Made by a program: the position numbers and the translations under genes. A stretch of 64,000 nt of DNA, taken from Aricia agestis (Eukaryota > Arthropoda > Insecta > Lepidoptera > Lycaenidae). Within the stretch, counting starts at the first letter, position 1, and each line of letters opens with the position of its first letter. The stretch covers positions 1,736,001 through 1,800,000 of the forward strand of contig NC_056408.1 in the NCBI RefSeq assembly GCF_905147365.1. Direction: 5' to 3'. A model generated the notes under the pieces. The model was not told where the DNA came from. It made no database searches and was given only the letters and a program-made list of their open reading frames with translations. Below are positions 32,380-42,988 of the stretch, piece by piece.

Positions 32380-32744
32380 ATAATAATAATAGCTCCCACA
32401 CCGGTTTCGGTGACGGTGGCCGGTTTCATTGAAACCAGGCCAGCTACGCAGGAGTAATTTTATAGTGCCCAAGTGTGTGCGCAGTACACAAGAGCACTCT
32501 CTATTCCTTTACTCTCATAACCCAGTGGGACGGAAGACCGACACGACCGGCGAGAGATCAGGCGCAGGACCGACTTTTTACATGCCCATCCGACGCATGG
32601 ATCATCTTACTTGTCAGACAATCAGGTGATCAGCCTGCATTGTCCTAACCAAACTTGGAAATAACATGTTTCCAACGCGGGAATCGCACCCACAACCTCC
32701 GAGTCAAGAGCCGCGCTCTGTACCACTAGACCACGGAGGCGTTA
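32380..32744 (-). mobile_element. SINE-2 (tRNA-derived), complete copy
   Basis: Full-length and reverse-oriented. On the minus strand the head GCCTCCGTGGTCTAGTGG has a perfect A box, and GGTGCGATTCC (plus 32680-32690) is a B box with one change. It ends in (TTA)n. An exact 11-bp target duplication GACTATAACTA flanks it (32369-32379 and 32745-32755), so it inserted by LINE-type target-primed reverse transcription. Confidence 0.9.
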
Positions 32745-32873
32745 GACTATAACTACTACCATGATTGCAATACTGTCTATATAATGCACAATTCACGTCA
32801 GTCATGAAGACTCATAGACGAATAAGCCCCTCTTTACGTTCGTAATCGCTTGGGCCAACGTGGATAGGCTGAC

Positions 32874-33340
32874 AGAGCCCCCGCAGACTGCAGACTATTA
32901 ATCGGCCGACAGTTTAGTTTGGCTCTTGATCAGTATGAAGCTATATATTACATCGATACCGAGTCGGCCATTATCGACCGACTCGGCCTTAATTATTTAA
33001 GTTTGATGGAGTTTTCTGATGGTTAAGTTTGAAGGCAATCGTATAGCCTTCAAACTTAACCATCAGAAAACTGTCGGCCGATGCCGTTCTTCCACGCGCG
33101 CACATGACGCCGATTGTTTGGTCGCCGACTCGGCAGAAAAAATCGTGTAAAATTTTCCATTCAAAAACCTATCGCCGTGAATGAATGGAACCGTGCGAGA
33201 GCAAATGGCCGACAGTTGTCTAGTCTGCGCTCTCACCAGTCACCACCAACCCAACTGTTTAGTTGGCGTAGTGTGCGCGCTAACAGCCCAACCCGACCAA
33301 ACTATCGGCCGATAGAAAGTTTGCAGTCTGCGGGGGCTCT
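32874..33340. mobile_element. MITE family D, copy 2, with nested hairpin
   Basis: The inverted ends AGAGCCCCCGCAGACTGCA match copy 1 at 8654. The interior has several TCGGCCGA words, a CCGAGTCGG/CCGACTCGG stem, and an unrelated perfect hairpin at 33010-33072. It is longer than copy 1 (467 against about 290 bp). No transposase frame. Confidence 0.85.
33010..33072. mobile_element. Perfect 26-bp-arm hairpin nested in MITE D
   Basis: AGTTTTCTGATGGTTAAGTT... and its exact reverse complement surround an 11-bp loop. It differs from the fold-back nested in the other copy. Confidence 0.9.
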
Positions 33341-33494
33341 AAAACTGTTCGCCTTATGCCCGATTTCCGAGGTTTATTCACTGAAGTTTATCTATTTACT
33401 AGCACTGATTGGCTAATGTCAAATAATATTATCCAATCAATGACGCCGTTGAATAGAATAAACTCCTGTCAAATCTTGAAAACTGGGTATTCAT

Positions 33495-33791
33495 CATAAA
33501 GTTAATATACCTAGCGGAATAGAGCAACAATCTCGAGCTGTCAAATGAAACCGAAATTGGTTTCATCTATGTGTAAAAATATGTGTACGTATACACTTAC
33601 ACAAGCATGATTGAACATGATTTCTATGAGATTAAATCGTCAACGTGCGGCACGTGCCGACTGGACGTCAAAAAAAGAGTGCTGCTCTCATGTATCACAC
33701 GTCTCTTTTTACCACGCAGTGTTACTGATAGTGACATCTCTCTTGCTCAGGCCTTTGTTTCTCTATTCCGCTAGGTATATTAACTTTATGG
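33495..33791 (+). mobile_element. MITE family R, copy 1
   Basis: Inverted ends of about 30 bp, CATAAAGTTAATATACCTAG, continuing CGGAATAGAG. The middle carries CACGTGCCGACTGGACGTC. Two further copies are at 52800 and 55673. The 63-codon frames inside recur only because the element recurs. Confidence 0.85.
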
Positions 33792-33825
33792 TATTCATAC
33801 AGTGAGTCATTAGGATTATTTTATG

Positions 33826-33985
33826 TCAAAACTAGATGACGCGGTAACTTCGTATCACTCTCCTTCTAATATAAACCTTCCCTGGACTTCTAAAAATATT
33901 TCAAGACTAAAATTAACCAAATCGGTTCAGCCGTTCTCACTTTTAGCGAGACTAGTAAAATTTAAAACTCATCTCTATTTATACA
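33826..33985 (-). mobile_element. Hel-E-like Helitron fragment
   Basis: CTAGATGACGCGGTAACTTC, CCTTCCCTGGACTTC, ACCAAATCGGTTCAGCCGTT in the reverse order of the 63711 copy. Confidence 0.5.
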
Positions 33986-34270
33986 GATAAAATATGATCA
34001 ATAATACTGTTCTTCTAAAACATGGTTCATTCTGTTAGCAAGTCATTCGACGAGCAGCAGCGCACCTGATAAGTGATCGCCATGCCGCAAACATCTCCAA
34101 TTCCCATGCTCAATTAACTCCATGTAATCCGGTATGCATGGCACGCTTCATGTGCGGTGATTAGCTCTAATCAACGCCGGCTCGTCAGAATAACTAACAT
34201 CCTTACAGACTTGGTATTGACTGACTAGGTACGTCTTTAAATGAACTAGTCGTGATGTAAATAATCAATG

Positions 34271-34450
34271 CTAATACTAATATTAGAAATGCGAAATGCT
34301 GTCTGTCTGTCTGGTACCTCTTCACGCCCCAATCGCTGATCCGATTTTTCTTCGAATCCCGGGAAAGGACATAGGATACTCTTCATTCCGAAAAAATTTA
34401 CGGTTCACGCGCGATAAAATAATTTTGGAATTTTGACAATTAAACGAAAT
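34271..34450 (+). mobile_element. Hel-B Helitron-like copy, 3-prime end decayed
   Basis: Starts TAATACTAATATTAGAAATG, then GTCTGTCTGTCTGG, CTCTTCACGCCCC, GGGAAAGGACATAGGATAC, GGTTCACGCGCGATAAAAT. The CTAG end is not preserved. Confidence 0.65.
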
Positions 34451-34649
34451 TAGTCATGCTGCCTGTGTACATATTTTATCCATAATATTCTCTGCGGGAA
34501 AATGTGCGGTTTTCACAAGTTTGTTATTTGCGTGTAATGCTGTTTTGCTCGATCGAGCAATCACATCGAACAAAACCAGCGGCTTGGGCTTTCGTCCACA
34601 CATTCAGCCATAGATATCAGAAACAATCTCTATGAAATCAGCATTGCAT

Positions 34650-34760
34650 GATAGTTTTACTCTAAATCGACATATTTAATTCCATCGAGCCGGCTCGATG
34701 CGAGCCTTTGAGCTGTGAGTTTTGCGGTCCACGCAGTAATCTATTTGGAGTAAAACTATC
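34650..34760. mobile_element. Small MITE with GATAGTTTTACTC ends
   Basis: GATAGTTTTACTCTAAAT pairs with ATTTGGAGTAAAACTATC. Inside is the palindrome CATCGAGCCGGCTCGATG. It is about 110 bp. Confidence 0.7.
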
Positions 34761-35080
34761 GAACAATACCGTATGTGAGTACTTAGCATAAGAAGAACAT
34801 CTAGTAAATTATTATAGATCTATAATGCCATCTACATTAATTATTTCGAGATCAACTGATATTTTGTTGATATTGGTACATAATGAAAAGGATGTGTATT
34901 ATGTAGTAAGTGAAGTATTTTTGGGCTCTAACAGCTTTGATATATAACATACAGTACAAAACTTAATCTGATTTAGTCGAGTCAAATCCCTACAGTGAAT
35001 TCGATTCCAATTATTAGACATTCTTTAGCAGAGTTTAGCTAACATTTTTGAAACTCAAGTTCAAGCGAATATTATATCAT

Positions 35081-35415
35081 AATTTAAGATTTGACGTCAG
35101 AATTTACCAGTAAAGTCATTATGCCGAGAGAATAAGGCAAGTTTTATTCATAACAATGCAAATGTGAGTTTCTTAGTATTATTATAGTTAAGACCCGACA
35201 TCATCTGTGACATTTAATTCTGCGGAAATCAATTTAAAATCCTAGTACCATGATTTTATTTTTATTATAGTTGAAGATTCAACGTCAGTTTCAACCTGTA
35301 GTAAAATAATTTCAAGTAGATTTGTCTATTAAAATTTAGCTACACGAGTTTAATAGTATAATAGATAGTTTAAGATCCGGCGTCAGGGTCTACCTGCAGT
35401 CATTATGCCGCGGGG
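35081..35415 (+). repeat. Four-copy diverged array with TGACGTCA-like sites
   Basis: Units start near 35081, 35186, 35269 and 35367 with the shared core TTTAAGATxxGACGTCAG followed by TACCTG(T/C)AGT and, in units 1 and 4, GTCATTATGCCG. The spacing is 83-105 bp. Unit 1 contains the perfect palindrome TGACGTCA (a CREB/ATF-type site) and the others keep variants. It could be a decayed minisatellite or a regulatory array. Confidence 0.6.
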
Positions 35416-35626
35416 ATCTGTCAACGTCACGGCTCATATCTCACAGGACGGGGACAATGGTAACCACGTTATATCTTTCTTACTTTTGAGCGGCTGATTG
35501 ATGATGGCCGCCCCATGGTCACAATATCGATGTAATCTTGTTCTATTAATTTTATTTAATTGTTATGTTCGGAAGAAAATTTAGATATTTGATGTTATTA
35601 CTGCTGCTAATGGATAGTTGTGTGAT

Positions 35627-35690
35627 TATAATTGCAATTTTTAGGTACCTACCTACCTACCTACCTACCTACCTACCTAAAATTTGCAAT
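35627..35690. repeat. (CCTA)n microsatellite inside a hairpin
   Basis: AATTGCAATTTTTAGG on the left and CCTAAAATTTGCAATT on the right enclose about nine CCTA units (35643-35682), so the tract sits in the loop of a 16-bp stem. Confidence 0.8.
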
Positions 35691-35948
35691 TAAGTAGTAG
35701 CAATATTTTGAATGTTATTTTGCCGTAGATAAGTGTAAAGGCGTATAATATGCATCACATACCTTTTCAGAGAATTTATTTTGACAAAATCTTTAAACAT
35801 TAAAAACGATTGTTTACATAATATTATTATTATAAATCAATCAGTCAGATATTGCTACGTATGCTTTACGTCACTTCTTGAATAATATCTTGTAAAAGTC
35901 GCAGTTGAGGCGCGGAAAAGTGATCGGAAATCTCGAACCCATTAAAAT

Positions 35949-36000
35949 CTTAATATTTCCAATACTATATTATAATATATTATGTATTGGGAATATTAAG
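35949..36000. repeat. AT-rich palindrome
   Basis: CTTAATATTTCCAATAC pairs with GTATTGGGAATATTAAG around an AT core. Confidence 0.75.
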
Positions 36001-36119
36001 CCTTATAAGTTATAACATACTAGTAGTAGTAGTGTAAAAGCGAGTTACTGAATTATTTTCTCTAAAAAAAAACTACCATAACATCGTTTGTCCGAGCCAA
36101 CAAAAAGCTGAGTTATTTA

Positions 36120-36260
36120 ACTGAGCGTGACGCGGGCCATACGTCACGCCTATTCACCCCGACGTGATAAGCGAGACAGACTTGTAAATAATTTTCTATT
36201 TCTCCCCCTCCGGCTCCGGGACTATTTTGAACAGGACCTCTCCGACACGAAACGTTACAC
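36120..36260. other. GC-richer block, role unknown
   Basis: Contains GACGCGGGCC, CTCCCCCTCCGGCTCCGGG and many CpG in AT-rich DNA. Overlapping frames exist on both strands with no recognisable product. Confidence 0.25.
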
Positions 36261-36621
36261 TGTTGTGTCCAGCTGTTGGGCTCCACGCTGTATTTGTTAT
36301 TGTTTTTACTGTTATCATCATCATCGTCTCTTCGACTAGCTGTTGGGGGCATCATCTCTCTATAGGTACAAGGTAATTCATGATTTTACTATTTTAAAGT
36401 ACCCTACTACATTTCTTTGTTTGGAATTAAGTAAATATCGATTTTCATAAAATTTGGTACAGACAAAGAGTTGACTAGGTCGAAGGAAGTAGCTGATTGT
36501 TTTTCACTGCAGAAACATAAGCTAGTGTTTTTTTTTCACACACGAAGTCACTGAATTTATTAAATAAAATGTGAACACTGTTCATATTTCCATAATTACT
36601 GAAATACTGTAGTATAAGCCC

Positions 36622-36765
36622 AGCCGCACATTATCTGAATTTCTGAACATTTTGATACGTCAGAATTCTGATAGTAGGTATGCGGAATCCACAACAAAAT
36701 GTATGAACGTGCGTTGCGGCGGGCCGGGCGTCAGAATTTTCTGATGAAACGGATAATGTGCGGCT
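36622..36765. mobile_element. MITE with AGCCGCACATTATC ends
   Basis: The inverted ends AGCCGCACATTATC are followed on both arms by variants of TCAGAATT. The inner arms are diverged. Confidence 0.8.
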
Positions 36766-37319
36766 ATTGAAAACAAAATTTTGACAGAAAGCGTCAAAGA
36801 AAACGGTCGTCAAATGAATCAAAGTTTGAGGAGTTTCGGTTTCCCCGCTGACCGTACTAATTAGCGGTTAATTTAACGCGTAAATCAACGGGGAATTAAA
36901 CTCGTCAAATGTCACATTGATTCATCGCCCCTGAACCTGCTAAGTTTACAAACTTACAACGCCTTATTTGGTTTGCTCCGTTTGGAGCCAAAAGAGCGGG
37001 CGGTGAAATGAATATGAAATGATAATTTTGTAGCTTTTCGGTATTAAGCTTAGTAGATGTAGAAGGGTAGTTCCCGAACCGGTGGTAGGCAACGTAGTTT
37101 CTTCGTTCGACTTTCAAAAAGTGTATCATGATACTACTACATTTTGAATAAGAAGATATTTTATTTATTTTATAGATTAACTTGTAATGCACTAATTTTG
37201 GCGCAAAACATGCTTAAATTTTCACCAAGTCTTGGAATTGGGGGGGGGGAGGTGAGCCAAGATTTTTTTCTTTATTTAAGGAATTGATATAAGACGAGTT
37301 TAACGTCAACGTCATGTTA
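36766..37319. other. Nothing named; homeodomain-like AT motifs near 36855
   Basis: CTAATTAGCGGTTAATTTA within a mixed-composition block could bind homeodomain proteins, but such words are frequent by chance. No exon was seen. Confidence 0.25.
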
Positions 37320-37400
37320 ACGAACGCGTCAATTCCATACATTTTTCGGCGATTCCATAACGAAGCGACAACGGAAAAAGTCTTGGCTAAATAGCCAGAG
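37320..37400. mobile_element. Half copy of MITE family J
   Basis: TCAATTCCATACATTTTTCGG, CGATTCCATAACGAAGCGA follows the right arm of the copy at 18256-18414. The opposite arm is absent. Confidence 0.5.
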
Positions 37401-37892
37401 CTTCTAAGGCATTGATTTTGGAACGAAGTTACATATCGCGCGTTGCTACAGGGGGCTAGACAGAAAAAATTAAGACGAAAGAAAGATTAGTTTTAAGCCG
37501 TGCGTAAGGTAGCGCGTGTTTCTCTTTTTTTTGAGTGTATACAGGTTTTTTGTACATAAGAAATAATAACACTTGACTGACGAATTCTCAATATCAATAT
37601 CGATCCGACGTAGTTTTCGGTGTTCTGATTTTTTCCGGACGTTCGAATTTTAGAACATTCGGAGGCAAGCGGAACAGACCAGCGTGCAGCTGTTCCTACC
37701 GTCTGACCATCGATCGTGAGGAAGTTTGCTAATACGTTGTTACCTGATTTACGGGGAATTTCTCAAGTCAACTGCAACTTAAATGCATCATTACTTACAG
37801 CTCTCGTAACAAATTGTTTGCTATTAATATGATATCCTGAACCTCTTGAACTTGCTACTAATATTGAATATCTATAATCTATAATAATATTA
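37401..37892. other. Nothing recognised
   Basis: No supported exon. A donor-like site at 37790 on the minus strand has no matching acceptor with an informative frame. Confidence 0.35.
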
Positions 37893-38101
37893 CTAGCTAT
37901 TTGACCGAGCTTTCCTCGGTATTCGATAAAACACGGATAAAATGACATTTTATAAAAATGATTCCTAGCTAGATCGATTTACCGCCGAAAACCCCTATAT
38001 ACTAAATTTCATGAAAATCGTTGGAACCGATTCCGAGATTCCTTATATATATATTTTTTTTTTTTTGAATCTCGGAAAAGGCTCGTTTAAAGATATAAGA
38101 T
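37893..38101 (-). mobile_element. Hel-C Helitron-like element
   Basis: On the minus strand it starts TCTTATATCTTTAAACGAG and ends with hairpin ACCGAGGAAAGCTCGGT, then CAAATAGCTAG and T. TC start, CTAG end, hairpin 7 bp before the end and an A/T insertion point together match the Helitron pattern. Other copies are at 47625 and 57623. Confidence 0.8.
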
Positions 38102-38286
38102 AAATACGAAAGTGTCTGTCTGTTACCTCTTCACGCCCAAACCTCTGTAACGATTTTGCTGAAATTTGATATGGAGATAATTTGAGTCCCGGGAAAGAAC
38201 ACAGAATATCTTTTTCTTCCGGAAAAATGCACGGTTCCCGCACGATTAACAAATTATACCGCAACAGAGTTGCGGGCGTCATATAG
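38102..38286 (+). mobile_element. Hel-B Helitron-like copy
   Basis: Starts directly at the 5-prime end of the preceding Hel-C with AAATACGAAAGTGTCTGTCTG. Family words GGGAAAGAACACAG, CGGTTCCCGCACGAT and CGCAACAGAGTTGCGGGCG (hairpin) follow. CTAG has become ATAG. Confidence 0.75.
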
Positions 38287-40200
38287 TCGTTAAATATAAT
38301 AATTATTTAAGTTATTAATTTGAATATCGTTGAATATTACCTTTTACTTAACTTTCACGAACCCAAAAGAAATGATAATGATATATGTAAGTCTAAATAC
38401 ACGTTTGTCGCCTTAGTTAAACAATAAAATAATATGTAAGACTAATTCCAAATAAACGAATAAGAATTCAGATCTGGTATTTTCATTTATTTTATGGAGA
38501 GTTTTGATGTTTTGGTGTCATTAAATAGGATCTCAAACTTCCGATTAACCTATTTTGATGAAACGTACATCAATGGAATGATTAATAATTGGTAGTCATC
38601 CAGTTGATCTAGTAATACTACTGTACTGTAAAGAGAAATGTTTAATTCACGTGTAAGTGTGACCGAAGCTTTACTGTAGTAAACTTTATCTCGAATTCAC
38701 GAAACAGTTTTACAAAACATAAGAACACAAACACAAAACGTTTGCGTTGAAGGAGTCTTACGCCATCTTACGCCTTCCGGGAAAACTACGTCAAACGAAA
38801 CGTCATAAGTTCCCAAAACGTGTAAGGCAAATAAGCACGTTCACGCCTACAACATAAAACTGAATTTAGCTGGTCCATGAATTACGTGTTGTACTTTCGT
38901 TTATAGTAACTACATTACAAATTTTATAGCCTAACGCACCAACAGAGGCTTTATTTTTAATACTAGTAATAAAATAGAAAGGAGCAATTGCTAAAAAGCC
39001 TGGGAATACTTAATTATTATGACTAAATTGTTACAAAATTAAAAATAAGTCGATAGAAATTAGAAACTTCCTAAGAATTTTTTTTGTAGAAAGTCTAAAA
39101 ATAAAACCGCGACTATAAAGTTCTATAATATTATCTTACTCATTATAATTTTATTTTTTATAAGATCAATATTTTATAAATATACAACTGGAGAAAATCG
39201 TTTAGTTCTCTAATACATCCTGAGATTGTCATTGAACTTTGGCTTTGTTATCAAAACTCCCACTTTTGGACTACTGTGACTTTTTGACCTGTTTTGAGAT
39301 GAGAATGCTAATGTTGAATCTGACACAGAAACTAGACAATGCCTATACAAACCGTAACAAATATCCAGCCAATAATAGCAGCCTCATCTATAACATCATT
39401 TCATATTTTATACCATTTTTACTTTCTCCGCCGCAAAATATCCATTCAAAGGAGAAATCGCCACAGGCAAATAATTTGCTTTGTTGTATTAAATGTAGTA
39501 ATAGAATATGCCCAGGAATTTTATTCTTATTCCCAATTATTAGAAATAGAAGAATAAAGCATTGATGTTATGAATTATTGTAGACACACAAGTATTAAGT
39601 GATGTTTGAATTTCAACGCTTTGTCAAGAAAAACCAAATTTATTGCACCTACCATATATATTTTATATTAAGTAAGCCGATGACATTGTCCTTACTTATT
39701 GGCATTGACATTGTCAAGAATACGTGGATGTCACTCAGTTGCCATTAAAAATGACACCAGCAGCGCGGCTATGTAACTTGTCATTTCTACGCCATACAAA
39801 ATTATATTAGTGACATTTTAGTTTTTACATATTGACGGCGCAGGCACTAGTTCTTTACGCATGTCAATTTCAACTAGCTAAAACAGCCTCCTGATTTTGT
39901 GAGATCGCTCTGAAAGTGATTTATTAATTAACTTAATGATTTATTATTTAAACGAAAAGAGGTGGTTATCAATTCGACCCGTATGTAGGTATGTAATTTT
40001 TCCAAAACTGCCCTTGTCGTATAATATGCTTGTACTTAGTCTATTACAGCGTCTAAACAATTAATGTGCCAAATGTCAAAAGTCTATGTATGTATATATA
40101 TGTATGTATATACCATACGTATGTATGTTTGTGTTCCCATATCCCCGGGAACCATGAATGATATTTTTTTGCTGTAGTAAGTTTTTTTTTTATTTAACCA
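38287..40200. other. Nothing named over about 1.9 kb
   Basis: AT-rich. A 108-codon plus frame at 39239-39565 has no recognised domain and no flanking splice or poly(A) context that I trust. Confidence 0.35.
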
Positions 40201-40328
40201 CTAGCTGTTGCCCGCGACTTCGTCTGCGTGGACTTCAGTTTATAGCGCGCGATGTCAACAAAATTGGTGTCAAAAGCTTTAATAAAAAAAACCCTGGTAC
40301 CACTTGAATCAAAACAGCTGTGCAGTGT

Positions 40329-40885
40329 CAGTAGGGTTGCTGAGGATTCCTCTTCCGCTTCCTCATAATGAGGAAGTTCCGCAATATTTTGGGTTCCTCA
40401 ACCGTTATCGCATTCTCATAAATAAAAAAAAATCCTCTTCCGCTATCGCTTCCTCAAAATTTAAGAGGAATTTATGAGGAATTTCACTGCGCATGCGCGT
40501 CGCGTATCCATCTTTTTTGTGTGCGTGTGTTGTGTATGTTACTGAACTCCTCCTTAATTGCTGGACCGATTTTGATGATTCTTTATTGTGTGTGTTTTGA
40601 GAATGGTTTAGATTCATAGTTGGGTCTACTGGAAAATGCCCTTTTAATTATTTTTTGTGTAATGTATGTACCTAGTTATGGATAGAGAGGACAAAGACTT
40701 GTGGGTTGGGTCCGCTAGTATTTATAATATCCTATCATCCTCTTCCTCATCCGCTTCTTCTTCCGCTTTCTCATCCGCATCCTCTTCCTCAAAAAATATC
40801 CTCTTCCTCATCCGCATCCTCTAAATTTGCGCGTGAAAATTCCTCTTCCTCCTCTTCCTCATAACACTTTCTCAACAATCCTATT
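40329..40885. mobile_element. hAT-like element with TCCTCTTCC subterminal repeats
   Basis: Ends CAGTAGGGTTGCTGAG and, inverted, AATAGGATTGTTGAG. AGTGT is repeated outside both ends (40324-40328 and 40886-40890) and occurs once in the empty site of the 16729 copy. Both sub-ends are packed with TTCCTC/TCCTCTTCC words, like the subterminal binding repeats known for some hAT elements. Confidence 0.65.
40505..40718 (+). mobile_element. Hel-F Helitron-like piece nested in the hAT-like element
   Basis: GAACTCCTCCTTAATTGCTG, GGACCGATTTTGATGATTC and the end GGGTTGGGTCCGCTAG followed by T. The CTAG end marks the 3-prime terminus. The 5-prime end is uncertain. Confidence 0.55.
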
Positions 40886-40976
40886 AGTGTGCATATAATA
40901 TTTCAATTTTTTTAATTAATCTTTATATTTTATGCCAAATTTTTAAGCTTATTTACCATCCCAATTACACAACTTA

Positions 40977-41175
40977 TAGCCCGTCACAGACCTAAGCTAT
41001 AATATATATATTAATATATTTATAGCTAGACATATTTTCTATACTAAATCCACATGCCACAGAAATATATATTATAGCTGAGTGTGTGGTCACGCGAAAT
41101 TAGTATAGAAAATATATATTATTATGCCGAGCTATAAATATATTAATATATATTATAGCTGAGTCTGTGACGAGC
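40977..41175. mobile_element. Palindromic MITE nested in Hel-A
   Basis: The arms start (A)GCYCGTCACAGAC and share AGCTATAATATATATTAATA and ATTTTCTATACTAA. TTA flanks each side, fitting a 3-bp duplication. The insertion splits the Hel-A word CACAACTTTACCC. Confidence 0.8.
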
Positions 41176-41593
41176 TTTACCCATAAACTATTTATCATTG
41201 ATAGGTTTAAGGTTACGTCACTGCATAGATAAAGTACTGATTTAATAAGTAACGTAAAAATAAGTAACGTAAAAAGAAATAACAATCGAAAAATTTGACT
41301 ATACGATAATACCACCTCTTATAGAACGACTTCTGGGCAAGCGTTAGCGCGATGTAGGAGACGCACGGCGCCATCTATTTTGAGTTTTTGGAACTAACTT
41401 AATTTGAACAAATTTACGCATTTTCACCCCCTTACAACGCTTTTTTCCAGTAAAAAAGTAGCCTATGTTTTTTCTCAGGCTTTAGACTATCTGTATATAA
41501 AATTTCATTACAATCGGTTCGGTGGTTTTGGCGTGAAAGCAAGACAGACAGACAGACAGAGATACTTTCGCATTTATAATATTATAGTATAGA

Positions 41594-42505
41594 TTTTCGC
41601 ACCAAGGATAATTGTAGTAGATATTGTTCAACTTGAAAGTACTGCAAGTTTCATCAAAATTGTTTCAGTAGTTTTGACATAGGGAATTCTACGTTGGTTT
41701 TATTTTTCAAAAGCATTAGTTATCCCACCAAAAACATAAAATGTAAAAAAAGAGGGCACTGACTTGCCCCCAGATTACATACAATTTTTAGGAGCTCGAG
41801 CACATAAACGTCAAATAGATCAAACTTAACATCCCACTTAGGTTTAAAGATACGTCATAGGTTTAAAGGACCCAGTAGTCGTATAGATAGACAATATTTT
41901 AATCTAGATTATTTTAAATCAATGATATCCTCATAACAATGTCTTAGGTTCTAAGAAGTAATACTGTAACTTCTATTAGGATATTGAATTGAACATTTAA
42001 TTTCCCATGTAGAAAAGGCCACGAGATATTCTTTTTAATACAAGAACCACTGTACTTCTCTACTCAGTTTCTTTGAATAGATTTAAAATAAAGTATTGTT
42101 TTATATTCACTACGAAATTTCATAGTCTATTATTACAGTTATAACTGTGGTATCTAGATTAATCTGCTATAACTTTTAATAAAATGTATAATATTTTATC
42201 TCAATTGTATAAATATGCAGCAAGTAATTGTTAAATAGACTTAAGGTCACACTTAGACAAAAATTCAAAAAAATTCAAATTCTTTAGTATGCACACAATA
42301 ATATACAAGAGTATAAACTAGGTAGCGTATATCACGTCGTCTAATCTCATGCTAAGTAAAAACTTGTGTTATGGCAATCAGACAACAGATTGCACGCCGA
42401 ACAATTTTATCTTAATTCATGAAGCCCTAAGCGGCCGCATCCGGTCGCGATAACAATAGATAAGCTATTGTGTCTCGTTATTCCACGATCTATGGGTTAA
42501 TATAA
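41594..42505. other. Nothing recognised
   Basis: No exon or repeat end supported. The block 42420-42480 is GC-richer and holds the small stem CAATAG/CTATTG. Confidence 0.4.
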
Positions 42506-42511
42506 TTTATT
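42506..42511 (-). terminator. Poly(A) signal AATAAA
   Basis: On the minus strand AATAAA lies 24 bp after the stop codon at 42536, preceded by a GTGTGTGTGAATGTG stretch. It is well placed to end the transcript carrying the 42536-42784 frame. Confidence 0.55.
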
Positions 42512-42535
42512 AACACATTCACACACACAATCACA

Positions 42536-42784
42536 CTACAGTTTATCTCGTAAAGTCTCTTTTGGTGACGTGATGCGCCGTGACCTCCGGTAAACTACAC
42601 AGGCGGGCCAGAACTCCTCCAACTCGAAGATGGTTAAAAGTTGAGTCGGCACTCTCACCACAAAGGAACTGAAATTCACTTTGTGGCGAGAGTGCAGACG
42701 CTCCACCCTCAAGGTGTAGGTGGCCTTCTCGCGTTTACTAAGTCTCCGACCGTCTTGGACCAGTGCAGTGCAGAGGTTTAAGAA
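42536..42784 (-). CDS. Open C-terminal coding exon, unidentified
   Basis: A minus-strand frame of 82 codons ends in TAG at 42536 and is open up to the TAA at 42785. It has no ATG near its start, so it would be a downstream exon. Candidate acceptors are weak (CCAAG at about 42755). The product is basic and contains KREKATYTLRVERLHSR, VNFSSFVVRVP and FELEEFWPACVVYRRSRR. AATAAA follows 24 bp behind the stop. The codons are balanced and CpG-rich, unlike the AT-rich surroundings, which favours real coding or a young retroelement piece. An internal palindrome (42649-42695) overlaps it, which is odd for a host exon. No domain was recognised. Confidence 0.4.
   Translation of the reverse strand, partial: FLNLCTALVQDGRRLSKREKATYTLRVERLHSRHKVNFSSFVVRVPTQLLTIFELEEFWPACVVYRRSRRITSPKETLRDKL
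42649..42695. repeat. Hairpin inside the minus-strand frame
   Basis: GCACTCTCACCACAAAG pairs with CTTTGTGGCGAGAGTGC, with one mismatch and a short loop. Confidence 0.85.
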
Positions 42785-42862
42785 TTACTTAATTAAAGTT
42801 CAACGAATGCTTAAACATAAACTCCATAGTACATTTTCATTAAATTAACGTTAAGGCGCATC

Positions 42863-42988
42863 GCACTTTTTAGTTCGTGGAAATAGAACGTATGCAATTA
42901 TATGCAGTAACGCACACGACGCGCAGCGCGGACGTGTGCGTTACTGCATATAATTGCATACGTTCTATTTCCACGGACTAAAAAGTGC
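42863..42988. mobile_element. Near-perfect fold-back with 55-bp arms
   Basis: GCACTTTTTAGTTCGTGG... pairs with ...CCACGGACTAAAAAGTGC with one mismatch over 55 bp. The loop is a GC-rich 14-16 bp (ACGCGCAGCGCGG). It sits between two oppositely directed coding candidates. Confidence 0.9.

Larger units (their letters stand above)
40201..41593 (-). mobile_element. Hel-A Helitron-like element carrying two insertions
   Basis: The ends match the 616-bp copy at 16729 (CTAGCTGTTGCCCGCGACTT to AGTATAGA). The extra length comes from an hAT-like element at 40329-40885, itself carrying another Helitron-like piece, and a palindromic MITE at 40977-41175. Removing them restores collinearity with 16729. Confidence 0.85.

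Noticed and set aside
33583..33805. 63-65-codon frames recurring at 33.6, 52.9 and 55.8 kb
   Set aside because: They recur only because MITE family R recurs; the frames are not bounded by any gene signals.
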